64,000 bases of DNA from JANXYW01 sp031400455 (GTDB lineage: Bacteria > Chloroflexota > Dehalococcoidia > DSTF01 > JACRBR01), in assembly GCA_031400455.1 (NCBI GenBank), contig JANNPX010000010.1, positions 43,180-107,179 on the forward strand, in the 5' to 3' direction. The translations under genes were made by a program, and so were the position numbers. Below the pieces are notes generated by a model. That model had not been told where the DNA came from, made no database searches, and saw nothing but the letters and a program-made list of their open reading frames with translations. Position 1 is the stretch's first letter. Each line of letters begins with the position of its first letter. Positions 16,631 through 24,801 of the stretch are shown one piece after another.

Positions 16631-17683
16631 ATGGAACCGCAGATTGAATACGCGACGGCGGCCGACGGCGTGCGCATCGCGACGCTGGCGCTGGGCGAGC
16701 CGAGCGGCACGCCGGTGCTCTTCGCGGCGACACCCCCGTGGAGTCACGTCCTGCAGGAGTATCGCATCCCTCCGGTGCGCGCATGGCTCGACGCGATCGG
16801 TCAGACCGCGAGCATTGTGCGCTACGACTGCCGCGGCACCGGGCTCTCCGATCGCGAACCGCAGGATTTCTCGATCGAGGCGCAGGTTCGCGACATGGAA
16901 GCCGTGGCCGATCACTACGACATGAAGTCGTTCGCACTCTGGGCGGCGATCGGCGGCAGTCCGGCGTCGATTGTCTACTCGGCGCGACATCCTGACCGCG
17001 TGTCGCACCTGTTCCTCTGGGCCGGCTACGCGCGTGGCGCGCTGCTGTTCCGCCGCGCTGAGTCGAGCGGCCTCGGCGCATTGCTGAAGAAGAACTGGGA
17101 GATGTACACCGACACGTACGCCCAGACAGCGTTCGGCTGGCCGGACAGCGCGACCGGGGCGCAGTACGCCGAACTAACGCGCGCCGCGATTTCGCAAGAA
17201 GGGATGGTCGCGTTCGTGCGGACGATGGCTGATGTCGACGTCACGGCCGAAGCGCGGGAAGTACGCTCGCCGACGCTGGTAATGACGCGGAAGGACTCGA
17301 AGTGGTCGGGAGTCGACGACGCCCGCGAATTGTCGTCGCTCATTCCCTCCTCACGCCTGCTCGTCCTCGAAGGGTCTTCTCCGGCGCCATTCCTCGGCGC
17401 TACCGCACCGATCGTCGCGGCCATAAACGAGTTCATCGCGATGGAGGCGATATCGCGCCGGGCGAAGCGGCCGGCCGTGCCGCTGACGCAGCGCGAGGCG
17501 CATGTGCTACGCCTGCTGGCCAACGGTCAGACAGGCAAGGAGATCGCCGCCGAGCTTGGGATCAGCGTTTCGACGGCGCAGCGGCACATCGCCAACATCT
17601 ACGCGAAGATCGGCACGCGTGGCCGCGTCGAGGCGGCTGCATACGCCTTCGAGCAGGGGATGGTTCGCCCGCAGCAGTCGTAG
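16631..17683 (+). CDS. Alpha/beta-hydrolase-fold protein fused to LuxR-type HTH, nucleophile missing
   Basis: A 350-residue two-domain regulator. Residues 1-270 are an alpha/beta hydrolase fold, seen in VRYDCRGTGLSDREP and YSARHPDRVSHLFLW. At the nucleophile elbow, residues 103-111 read LWAAIGGSP rather than GxSxGG, so the Ser is replaced by Ala or Ile depending on alignment, and the catalytic His near VLEGSSPAPFLG is also not evident. Residues about 282-340 are a LuxR HTH (LTQREAHVLRLLANGQTGKE, then IAAELGISVSTAQRHIANIY). It is therefore probably a ligand-binding, non-catalytic sensor for transcription control. A TAGAAT box at 16618-16623 sits 7 nt before the ATG with no Shine-Dalgarno, suggesting a leaderless mRNA. 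Its targets are unknown. Confidence 0.82.
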   Translation: MEPQIEYATAADGVRIATLALGEPSGTPVLFAATPPWSHVLQEYRIPPVRAWLDAIGQTASIVRYDCRGTGLSDREPQDFSIEAQVRDMEAVADHYDMKSFALWAAIGGSPASIVYSARHPDRVSHLFLWAGYARGALLFRRAESSGLGALLKKNWEMYTDTYAQTAFGWPDSATGAQYAELTRAAISQEGMVAFVRTMADVDVTAEAREVRSPTLVMTRKDSKWSGVDDARELSSLIPSSRLLVLEGSSPAPFLGATAPIVAAINEFIAMEAISRRAKRPAVPLTQREAHVLRLLANGQTGKEIAAELGISVSTAQRHIANIYAKIGTRGRVEAAAYAFEQGMVRPQQS

Positions 17684-17818
17684 GGCTACATACTTCCTGT
17701 CACCTCACGCCACGCTTGCTCCCGACGCTGCTACCGGCTGTGGTGCGTTTGCACGATGGCATTCGGCGCGCCGGCGCGTATCATCGCGGTGTACGGACGG
17801 ATTAGAGGAGGTGCGACG

Positions 17819-18205
17819 GTGACGATCGCGCGGTTCGGGACGATCGTGTTGTTGCTGGCAGGCGTGTTCTTCCTGGTGCCGGGGATATGGGCGTTCGTGG
17901 CGCCGCACTCGTTCTACGATCAGCTTGCGCCGTTTCCGCCGTACAACCGGCATCTGGTGCACGATATCGGCGCGTTCCAGATCGGCATCGGCGTGGCGCT
18001 GCTGCTGGCGCTTCGGTTGAACGATGCGCGGTTCGTCGCGTTCGCGGGTGCGGCAGCGGGTGCGACGGTGCACGTGCTATCACACTTCGTCGATCACGAT
18101 CTTGGCGGCAAGGACACGGACGTGTTCGTGTTCGGGGCGGTCGCCGTGCTGCTCGTCATCGCTGCCGCTCTGCGATGGAGCGTGGCGCGCGGCGAATCGG
18201 CGTAG
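17819..18205 (+). CDS. Small integral membrane protein, unknown function
   Basis: A 128-residue protein with four predicted hydrophobic helices (about residues 7-27, 45-66, 70-90 and 99-120). GTG at 17819 is chosen because AGAGGAG ends 9 nt upstream; an in-frame ATG at 17756 has no ribosome site. The loop contains HVLSHFVDHDLGG, a His/Asp cluster that could hold a metal. The layout resembles DUF4345/DoxX-like small membrane proteins, but I do not recognise a family with certainty. It is monocistronic between the LuxR fusion and the acetyltransferase. Confidence 0.65.
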   Translation: MTIARFGTIVLLLAGVFFLVPGIWAFVAPHSFYDQLAPFPPYNRHLVHDIGAFQIGIGVALLLALRLNDARFVAFAGAAAGATVHVLSHFVDHDLGGKDTDVFVFGAVAVLLVIAAALRWSVARGESA

Positions 18206-18280
18206 CCTCTGCGCTGGCACCGGTCGTCTGCATCGCATTGGACCTCGCGAGGTGTGGCCGGCGGGTGTACAACGTGATCC

Positions 18281-18874
18281 ATGGAAACGTCCACTCCCGA
18301 GACGCTCGAGGGAACGTACGTGCGGCTCGATCCGCTGTCGCATGCGCATCTCGACGGGATCATGCATGCCGGCGAGGATGACGCGATATGGCAGTGGCTG
18401 CCGTATCGGCCGCGCACGCGCGAAGAGTACGCGGCGTGGCTTGAGCACGCGCTCGCCGAGCAGGCTGCCGGGCGAGAAGTGCCGTTCGCGACGATCAACC
18501 GTGCGACGGGAGAAGTCGTGGGCAGCACGCGCCTCTTCTTCGTGAGCCCGCGTGACCGGCGCGTCGAGATAGGCGGCACCTGGTTGGCGCCGAGCGCGCA
18601 ACGGACGCCGATCAATACGGAGAGCAAGCTGCTGCTACTGCGGCATTGCTTCGAGACGCTGGGCTGCGTGCGCGTCGAACTGAAAACGGATGCGCGGAAC
18701 GAGAAGTCACAGCAGGCGATCGCGCGGATCGGCGCGAAGTACGAGGGCGTGATGCGCAAGCACATGCTGACGCGCGGCGGCTTCTATCGCGACTCGGTGT
18801 ACTTCGCCATCGTCGACGACGAGTGGCCGGAGGTGCGCGCGAAGCTCGAAGTGATGCTCGGGAGTTCGCAGTAG
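18281..18874 (+). CDS. GNAT N-acetyltransferase, RimJ/RimL type
   Basis: A 197-residue acetyltransferase. The N-terminus METSTPETLEGTYVRLDPL, then WQWLPYRPRTREEYAAWLEH, the GEVVGSTRLFFVSPRDRRVEIGGTWL strand pair (described here in two parts: GEVVGSTRL and VEIGGTWL) and the QQAIARIGAKYEGVMRKH end follow the RimJ/RimL-like GNAT order used on protein N-termini or small amines. It is soluble. The homoserine kinase gene begins 26 nt downstream on the same strand, so they may be co-transcribed, although the kinase has its own -10-like box. Substrate unknown. Confidence 0.85.
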   Translation: METSTPETLEGTYVRLDPLSHAHLDGIMHAGEDDAIWQWLPYRPRTREEYAAWLEHALAEQAAGREVPFATINRATGEVVGSTRLFFVSPRDRRVEIGGTWLAPSAQRTPINTESKLLLLRHCFETLGCVRVELKTDARNEKSQQAIARIGAKYEGVMRKHMLTRGGFYRDSVYFAIVDDEWPEVRAKLEVMLGSSQ

Positions 18875-18900
18875 GGCCGACGCTCCTATACCCTGCGGTC

Positions 18901-19779
18901 ATGCCGAACTCTGTGACCGTGCGCGTGCCTGCGACCTCGGCGAACCTGGGGCCGGGCTTCGACAGCCTTGGGCTGGCGCTGGCGTTGTCGCAGGATGTGA
19001 CGCTCTCGCTGGACCATCAGCCAGACACGAACGACGGGCTGGCGCGGCTGGTGCTGGATGCGGCGCGGTCGGCCTATCGGCTGGCGCGCGTGCCGGTGCC
19101 GGAGCTGCGTGCTGCGGGCGCGCACTCGATCCCTATCGGGCGCGGGCTGGGCGCGAGCGCGGCGGCGCGGGCGGCGGGCATCGTCGGCGCGAACGCGCTG
19201 ATGGGCGGCACGCTGAGCGATGCGCAGATGCTGTTCCTGGGCGCGGGGCTGGAGGGGCACGCCGACAACATGGCGCCGGCGCTGTTCGGCGGGCTGCGCG
19301 TCGTCGTGCGTGACGGCGACGTGTTCCGGCACGTGGCGGCGCCGCTGGCACCCGGGCTGAAGGTCGTGCTGTTCGTGCCTGACTTCGAGATGCCGACGGG
19401 CGAAAGCCGCAAGCTGCTTCCGACCGAGCTTTCGAAAGAAGATGCGGTCTTCAACATCGGCCGCGCGTCGATGTTGATCGCGGCGCTGGCGAAGGGCGAG
19501 TGGGACGCGCTGGACATCGCGACGCAGGACAAGCTGCACACGCCGGCGCGAACGAAGATCTTCTCGGGCATGCCGCGGATCTTCGCTGCGGCGAAAGAAG
19601 CGGGTGCGCTCTGCGCGTACCTGAGCGGCGGCGGGTCGACGGTGGCGACGTTTGCGGTGGAGGGCGAGGAGCGGATCGCGCGCGCGATGATGCAAGAGGC
19701 GATCGCACGGGGCTACCCGGGCCGCACGATGATCACCGAACCGAGCGAACACGGTGCGACCATCGTTTCGAGCAGTTAG
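18901..19779 (+). CDS. thrB: Homoserine kinase
   Basis: A 292-residue GHMP kinase that phosphorylates homoserine in threonine synthesis. MPNSVTVRVPATSANLGPGF is the conserved N-terminal substrate segment, IPIGRGLGASAAARAAG is the phosphate loop (PxGxGLGSS-like), and AYLSGGGSTVATF is the C-terminal GHMP motif. Length fits the family. The start codon is ATG at 18901 with TACCCT six bases upstream and no Shine-Dalgarno, suggesting a leaderless transcript. Threonine synthase and homoserine dehydrogenase genes, its usual partners, are absent here, so the threonine pathway is dispersed in this genome. Confidence 0.93.
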   Translation: MPNSVTVRVPATSANLGPGFDSLGLALALSQDVTLSLDHQPDTNDGLARLVLDAARSAYRLARVPVPELRAAGAHSIPIGRGLGASAAARAAGIVGANALMGGTLSDAQMLFLGAGLEGHADNMAPALFGGLRVVVRDGDVFRHVAAPLAPGLKVVLFVPDFEMPTGESRKLLPTELSKEDAVFNIGRASMLIAALAKGEWDALDIATQDKLHTPARTKIFSGMPRIFAAAKEAGALCAYLSGGGSTVATFAVEGEERIARAMMQEAIARGYPGRTMITEPSEHGATIVSSS

Positions 19780-19921
19780 CGGCGTAGCAGCCGATTCGTC
19801 TTGGCCAGTCCAGGCTGTTCAGCCCCGATACCGACCCACGTCCGGCTTCACGTCTCAAGTCAGTATGGGGCGGGCGCGCGCCGGCGGGGTTTCACCCACG
19901 TTACGATCCTGTTATGGGACG

Positions 19922-20956
19922 TCAGGCGGCGTCGAGCTCGCGCACGCAGTTCCGGCCGGCTTCTTTCGCGAGGTACAGCGCCGTGTCGGCGGCTTCGATC
20001 AACCCGTCTTGATGCGCCGCGTCCTCCGGGAACAGGGCCAACCCGATGCTCACGCTTGCGCCGCAGGTGTGCGCGATCGTGCGCAGTCGCTCTGCGAGGA
20101 TCTGTGCGTTTTCACGAGTCGAGTGCGGCGCCACGACGATGAACTCATCCCCGCCATAGCGCGCCACGAGATCGCCGCTGCGAACGACGGACTGCAGGGC
20201 CTGTGCGACATCGCGGAGCTTGTCGTCGCCGGCCGGGTGGCCGAACTTGTCGTTGATGTCTTTGAACTTGTCGAAGTCGATGAGCATCAGCGCGAGCGGC
20301 GTATTCTGTGCGATCGCTTCCTCGATGCTCTGCGGGTAGGACTCGTGGAAGCGGCGTCGGTTCGGCAGGCCGGTCAGTGAGTCGGTGACGGCGACCGAGG
20401 CGATGAGGTCACGCAGGCGTTGCTCGCCGCCGGCGAGGATCATCGCATTTATGCCCATCAGCTGCAGCCCGATCGTGACCACGACAACATACGACCACGA
20501 GACGCTGTGCCCGAGCGCACTGGTGATTCCGGCGAACGCAAGGTAGTTGATCGTCACCCACACTGCTTGCCAGGTCATCTCGCGGCGTGTGCTCAGGTGC
20601 GCCGCGCTTACCAGCCCGACGAAGTAGATCATGAATACGGGATTGCGAACGTCGTGCAGGGCGACCATCGCCACCGTCGTTGTGACGATATCCAGGTGGC
20701 GCACGACGGCGTTGATCCGCGCACTCTCACGGCCGGTCCGGGTGATCTGGATCTCGACGAGCAGAAGGAAGGCGTCGTACGTGGCAATGATGCCGGCGCT
20801 GACGATCAGCGCCTGCGTGCTGACGTCGAGGATGCCCAGTCGTGCGAGACCCACCCATAGCGACAGCAACAGCAGCCGGAACGCGACGAGGCTCCGCCGG
20901 AACAGAGGGTCGGCAATCGACATCTTGGAGACAGTTGGCGCCTGTTCGATGACCAA
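19922..20956 (-). CDS. Membrane-bound diguanylate cyclase (GGDEF)
   Basis: A 344-residue protein making cyclic di-GMP. About six hydrophobic helices fill residues 25-175 as an integral membrane sensor; the rest is a GGDEF domain with TDSLTGLPNRRRFHE, DFDKFKDINDKFGHPAGD and the intact active site RYGGDEF (GGDEF at 268-272). RSGD five residues before GGDEF is the RxxD inhibitory site, so product feedback is expected. Two starts are possible, TTG at 20956 (AAAGAG upstream) or ATG at 20923. No EAL/HD-GYP gene or PilZ protein adjoins it. It is divergent from ychF across a 174-nt gap in which only promoter sequence is expected. Confidence 0.92.
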   Translation of the reverse strand: MVIEQAPTVSKMSIADPLFRRSLVAFRLLLLSLWVGLARLGILDVSTQALIVSAGIIATYDAFLLLVEIQITRTGRESARINAVVRHLDIVTTTVAMVALHDVRNPVFMIYFVGLVSAAHLSTRREMTWQAVWVTINYLAFAGITSALGHSVSWSYVVVVTIGLQLMGINAMILAGGEQRLRDLIASVAVTDSLTGLPNRRRFHESYPQSIEEAIAQNTPLALMLIDFDKFKDINDKFGHPAGDDKLRDVAQALQSVVRSGDLVARYGGDEFIVVAPHSTRENAQILAERLRTIAHTCGASVSIGLALFPEDAAHQDGLIEAADTALYLAKEAGRNCVRELDAA

Positions 20957-21130
20957 ATGGATCTCTTTCGCACGGGATGCGTTAGGTATGTATCGGCAAC
21001 GGGCGTGTCCGGCTTCACGGCTTTGAAGGCGGATTGGGGGGGATCCAGCGCCAATATCTCACGATGGGGGACGGCCCGGCGCAGTTCCTGTCAGGTGGGA
21101 TGATCGTGCCGCCGCCGGTACCCTACGGTC

Positions 21131-22222
21131 ATGGATATTGGCATTATTGGCTTCCAGCGCAGCGGCAAGACGACTATCTTCAACGCCGTCACGAAGGGAA
21201 ATGCACAAACCGGTGCGTATGGTGCCGGTGTGCAGCCCAATATCGGCGTGGTGAAGGTGCCGGACGCCCGGCTGGACGCGCTGGCGAAGATCTTCGACCC
21301 CAAGAAGTTCACCCTGGCGGACATCCGATACATCGACTTTCCGGGAGAGGCGTTCTCGGGCGGCGAGGGTCCGGGCGCGCAGTTCCTGGCGCAGTTGGCG
21401 CGGTGCGACGCGCTGATCCATGTCGCCCGGTCGTTCGAGGACGAGACGGTGCCGCATCCACAGGTCTCTATCGATGCCGCGCGGGACATCGCCGCGATGG
21501 AGCTGGAGTTGGCGTTCGCGGACGCCGCGTTCATCGAGCGCCGGATCGAGAAGATCGAAGCATCGATGCGGTCCGTGAAGGTGGCCGAACGCGACGTTGC
21601 TGAGCGCGAGAAGGCGCTGCTGGAGCGGCTGAAGACGGGGTTGGAGGCGGAGACGCCGTTGCGAGCGCAGGCGATCAGCGACGAAGAGGCGAAGCTGCTC
21701 GTGAACTACCAGTTTCTCACCGACAAGCCACTGCTGATCGTGCTCAACGTCGCGGACGACGACGCGGCGCGCGCGGAGGAGATCGAGGCGCAATTCGCCA
21801 CGAAGTTCAGCGGCGTGCAGACGGCCCTTGCGGCGATCGCCGGAAAGATCGAGCAGGAGTTGGCGCAGATGTCGGAAGAGGACGCGGCGGAGTTCCGCAA
21901 CGACCTCGGCATCAAGGAGCCGGGCCTCGACCGGATGATCCGCATGTCGTACGCGTTGACCGGGCTGCTTTCGTTCTTCACCGTCGGCGCGGACGAGTGC
22001 CGTGCATGGAACGTCAAGCGAGGCGCTACGGCGCCCGAAGCCGCAGGGAAGATCCACACCGACCTTGAGCGCGGCTTCATCCGCGCGGAGGTCATCGGCG
22101 CCGACGATCTGCTCGCGGCAGGTGGATATCCGGAGGCGAAGAAGCGCGGACAGGTGCGTCAAGAGGGGAAGACGTACTTCGTGCAGGACGGCGACTGCAT
22201 CAATATTCTGTTCAATGTGTAG
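21131..22222 (+). CDS. ychF: Redox-regulated ATPase YchF (OLA1 family)
   Basis: A 363-residue TRAFAC-class P-loop protein. Walker A GFQRSGKTTIF (residues 7-17), switch region YIDFPGEAFSGGEGPGAQFL, a coiled-coil insertion (about 130-200), and a C-terminal TGS domain with LLSFFTVGADECRAW and FVQDGDCINILFNV are in the standard order. YchF proteins hydrolyse ATP rather than GTP and bind ribosomes; in bacteria they modulate stress responses. TACCCT lies 6 nt before the ATG and no Shine-Dalgarno is evident. It appears monocistronic and is not, as in many genomes, next to the peptidyl-tRNA hydrolase gene. Confidence 0.95.
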   Translation: MDIGIIGFQRSGKTTIFNAVTKGNAQTGAYGAGVQPNIGVVKVPDARLDALAKIFDPKKFTLADIRYIDFPGEAFSGGEGPGAQFLAQLARCDALIHVARSFEDETVPHPQVSIDAARDIAAMELELAFADAAFIERRIEKIEASMRSVKVAERDVAEREKALLERLKTGLEAETPLRAQAISDEEAKLLVNYQFLTDKPLLIVLNVADDDAARAEEIEAQFATKFSGVQTALAAIAGKIEQELAQMSEEDAAEFRNDLGIKEPGLDRMIRMSYALTGLLSFFTVGADECRAWNVKRGATAPEAAGKIHTDLERGFIRAEVIGADDLLAAGGYPEAKKRGQVRQEGKTYFVQDGDCINILFNV

Positions 22223-22274
22223 GGCGGTCGCCAGTCGTCGGTCGTCAGGGAACGCGCGGGAGAGATTCGACTTG

Positions 22275-22298
22275 GAGCGCAGGCTTTCAGCCCGCGTC
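22275..22298. repeat. Dispersed GCGGGCTGAAAGCCTGCG-type palindrome
   Basis: Copy (minus orientation, GAGCGCAGGCTTTCAGCCCG) of the repeat at 5282, 29287, 39358 and 47511, in the gap after ychF. Confidence 0.55.
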
Positions 22299-22326
22299 AC
22301 CGCGCCGATCATGAGGTCGAAATGCG

Positions 22327-22767
22327 ATGGCTGAGTTTGATGATGCGTGGCATGTGGAGTGGTACCGGCGCATGGAAGAGGGCGGTGGGAACATCATCGC
22401 GGCGATGCGAATGCGGTTGGTATCCGAAAGCGCGGAGCGCGTGGTGATGGAGATGCCGATGAGTCCCGGCGTGCGGCAGGGGACGGGCGTCTTTGCCGCC
22501 GGGGCGCTGATGCAGCTTGCGGATGTCGCGGCGACGAGCGTATGCCAGCGTGCCGCGGGCTCCACGATGGAGGATCCGAAGCCGTTTCCGCTCTCCGTGC
22601 AGATCAGCGTCAACCTGCTGCGAAACGTCGATAAGGGCAAGGTGATCGCCGAGTCGACGATCGTGCACGGCGGGCGGACACTGACCGTCGTGGAGTCGAA
22701 GGTACGTGACGAGGCGGGGCGGCTGCTGTGCGTCGTCACGAGTACGCACGTGGCGGTGGCGCGATGA
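22327..22767 (+). CDS. PaaI-type hotdog-fold thioesterase
   Basis: A 146-residue hotdog protein expected to hydrolyse an acyl-CoA thioester. The pattern VRQGTGVFAAGALMQLADVA is the PaaI/4HBT active-site helix region (usually HGG then D/A; here the His is replaced by a GTG turn, with Asp retained in LADVA), followed by SVQISVNLLRNVDKGKVIAE. The start ATG has GAGG about 10 nt upstream. Its stop overlaps the methyltransferase start by 4 bases (ATGA), so the two genes are coupled. Substrate is unknown; the changed HGG position leaves catalytic details uncertain. Confidence 0.8.
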   Translation: MAEFDDAWHVEWYRRMEEGGGNIIAAMRMRLVSESAERVVMEMPMSPGVRQGTGVFAAGALMQLADVAATSVCQRAAGSTMEDPKPFPLSVQISVNLLRNVDKGKVIAESTIVHGGRTLTVVESKVRDEAGRLLCVVTSTHVAVAR

Positions 22768-23564
22768 GCGGCGGGGAGCTGAAGTCGTTCGATCGAGTGG
22801 CGGACGTGTACGATGCAACGCGTGCGATGCCCGCTGACGTGACGAGGGCCGTCGCTGATGCGATTTCGGCGCTCGCGCATGAAGTGAGCGGTGAACCGCG
22901 GCTGATCGAAGTCGGCATCGGCACGGGCCGCATCGCGGTTCCGCTCGCGGAGCGCGGCGTGCGGGTCACGGGCATCGACATATCGACGGCGATGCTGAGT
23001 ATTCTGCTCGGCAAGCGGCGGGACATCGACGTGATGCTGGCTGAGGCGTCGCAACCGCCGTTCCGCCCCGCCACATTCGACGCGTCGCTGTTCGTGCACA
23101 TTCTGCACCTCGTGCCCGATCCGGAGGCGACCGCGCGCGCGACGCTGGCGTTGGTGCGTCCCGGCGGCATCGCGATGGCGGGCGGCGATGACCACCGGAA
23201 TAGCATCCGCGACTCGGCGGACGGCATCATACAGAGCACGGTGCGCGAACTCTCCGGCGTCGAGATGGGCGGATGGCAGCCGTACGCGCACGGTCAGCAG
23301 ACGTTCGAGCGAGTGGCGGTCGAGCTGGGCGCCGCCGTCGAGACCGTGCGGGTGGCCGGCTGGAGCAGTTCGACGACGGCGCGCAGGATGCTGGAGCGGC
23401 TGGAAGCGCGGGACTTCTCCTCAGCGTGGAAGATCCCGGAAGCAATCATGCCGGAGTTGCTCGCGCGCGTGCGCCCCCGCCTCGAGGAGTTGTTCGGCGG
23501 CTTCGAGACGGCGGTGAGCTTCGAGCGATCGTTCAGCATGACGGTCGCGAGAATGCGCGCCTGA
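22764..23564 (+). CDS. Class I SAM-dependent methyltransferase
   Basis: A 266-residue Rossmann-fold methyltransferase. The SAM-binding motif I is LIEVGIGTGRIAVPLAERG, followed by GIDISTAMLSIL and the motif IV/post-I region FDASLFVHILHLVPDPEATA. It belongs to the UbiE/Coq5-like Methyltransf_11 or _25 group; the substrate is not deducible. Translation is coupled to the preceding thioesterase through an ATGA overlap. The promoter and riboswitch of the SAM-recycling operon start shortly after its stop, so it is the upstream neighbour of that operon but not under the switch. Confidence 0.88.
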   Translation: MSGGELKSFDRVADVYDATRAMPADVTRAVADAISALAHEVSGEPRLIEVGIGTGRIAVPLAERGVRVTGIDISTAMLSILLGKRRDIDVMLAEASQPPFRPATFDASLFVHILHLVPDPEATARATLALVRPGGIAMAGGDDHRNSIRDSADGIIQSTVRELSGVEMGGWQPYAHGQQTFERVAVELGAAVETVRVAGWSSSTTARRMLERLEARDFSSAWKIPEAIMPELLARVRPRLEELFGGFETAVSFERSFSMTVARMRA

Positions 23565-23589
23565 GACGAGGCGGGGTTGACCGGCCGGG

Positions 23590-23619
23590 TTGACCCGTGG
23601 AGGGTGCGGCCCCTACAAT
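23590..23619 (+). promoter_or_regulatory. Sigma-70-type promoter of the SAM riboswitch operon
   Basis: TTGACC (23590-23595), an 18-base spacer, and TACAAT (23614-23619). The predicted transcription start near 23626 is about 15 nt before the riboswitch P1 stem. Confidence 0.7.
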
Positions 23620-23640
23620 GGCGCAACAACTGAATATTGA

Positions 23641-23778
23641 CTCTTATCCAGAGTGGTGGAGGGATCGGCCCTACGAAGCCCGGCAACCCGTGAAAGGGTG
23701 CCAAATCCGACTCGCGCGAGCGAGAGAGATGAGAGAGAACACAGGCTTCTCCACCATACCGGCGGAGAATTTTCTTTG
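23641..23778 (+). promoter_or_regulatory. SAM-I (S-box) riboswitch with Shine-Dalgarno-masking expression platform
   Basis: The aptamer spans 23641-23735. P1 is CTCTTATC (23641-23648) with GATGAGAG (23728-23735); between them are the conserved CAGAGTGGTGGAGGGA, GGCCC, GAAGCCCGGCAACC and TGAAAGGGTGCCAAATCC blocks of the S-box class. Downstream, TTCTCC (23747-23752) can pair with GGAGAA (23764-23769), which contains the GGAG ribosome site for the TTG start at 23776; a TTTTCTTT run follows. The 3' P1 strand (GAGAA at about 23735-23739) can instead pair with TTCTC. With SAM bound, P1 forms, the masking hairpin folds and expression of mtnA falls. Control at translation, possibly also by termination, is inferred. 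Confidence 0.93.
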
Positions 23779-24801
23779 TCCCGAACTGCCAGCCCCCAGG
23801 TACAGCCCATCGAGTGGCGCGACGGCGTGTTGCGCATACTCGACCAGACGATGCTGCCCGCCGAGGAGCGCTACATAACGGCGCGCGACTATCGCGACGT
23901 GGCGAGCGCTATCCGGCGGCTGGCAGTGCGCGGCGCGCCACTGATCGGGATTGCGGCGGCGTATGGCATCGTGCTGGCAGCGCGATGCGGCGAGAGCGTG
24001 GCTGCTGCCGCCGAGGAGCTCGCGGCGACGCGGCCGACGGCGGTGAACCTGCGCTGGGCGCTCGATCGCCTGCTCGCCGCATCGGGCGGCGACGCCGCGC
24101 GTGCGGAAGCGGAGGCGGTGCGTATCCACGAGGAACAGATCGCGTCCGACGTGCGGAGCGGCGAGCTGGGCGCGGCACTGGTCGACGACGGCGCGACGAT
24201 GTTGACGCACTGCAACACTGGGTCGCTGGCGACGGGCGGCATCGGAAGCGCGCTGGGCGTAGTGAAGACGGCGCACTGGCAGGGGAAGCGGATTCGTGTG
24301 CTCGTCGACGAGACGCGGCCGCTGCTGCAGGGCGCGCGACTGACGGCGTGGGAACTGGCGCGCGAAGGCATCCCGCACGAGGTGATCGTGGACAGCGCGG
24401 CGGCTGGGCTGATCGCGCGAGGCCACGTTCAGGCTGTGGTTGTGGGTGCGGACCGTATCGCCGCGAACGGCGATACCGCGAACAAGGTCGGCACGTACGG
24501 CCTCGCGCTGGCCGCGCAGGCGCACGGCGTCCCGTTCTGCGTCGTCGCGCCCGCGAGCACTATCGACGCGGCGGTTGCGTCAGGGGATGCGATCGTCATC
24601 GAAGAGCGCGATGCCGAGGAGGTGACTTCGTTCGGGTCGGCACGTAGCGCGCCGAGAGGCGCCGCGGCGCGGAACCCGGCATTCGACGTGACGCCGCAGC
24701 ATCTGATCAGCGCGATCGTGACGGAGCGGGGCGTCCTGCGGCCACCGTTCGGAGCCGCGATAACCGCGGCGCTGAGTCCGGCGATGGCGGTGACACGATG
24801 A
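23776..24801 (+). CDS. mtnA: S-methyl-5-thioribose-1-phosphate isomerase
   Basis: A 341-residue enzyme of methionine salvage converting methylthioribose-1-phosphate to methylthioribulose-1-phosphate. VQPIEWRDGVLRILDQTMLP, IRRLAVRGAPLIGIAAAYG, LTHCNTGSLATGG (catalytic Cys) and VVVGADRIAANGDTANKVGT (catalytic Asp) are all present. The start is TTG at 23776, eight bases after GGAG that lies in the riboswitch hairpin; the frame is open further upstream only because it crosses the aptamer. It is the first gene of mtnA-mtnP-GNAT-ahcY. Downstream salvage enzymes (mtnB, mtnC or mtnW/X, mtnD) are not in the window, so the branch beyond this step is unknown. Confidence 0.95.
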   Translation: MSRTASPQVQPIEWRDGVLRILDQTMLPAEERYITARDYRDVASAIRRLAVRGAPLIGIAAAYGIVLAARCGESVAAAAEELAATRPTAVNLRWALDRLLAASGGDAARAEAEAVRIHEEQIASDVRSGELGAALVDDGATMLTHCNTGSLATGGIGSALGVVKTAHWQGKRIRVLVDETRPLLQGARLTAWELAREGIPHEVIVDSAAAGLIARGHVQAVVVGADRIAANGDTANKVGTYGLALAAQAHGVPFCVVAPASTIDAAVASGDAIVIEERDAEEVTSFGSARSAPRGAAARNPAFDVTPQHLISAIVTERGVLRPPFGAAITAALSPAMAVTR

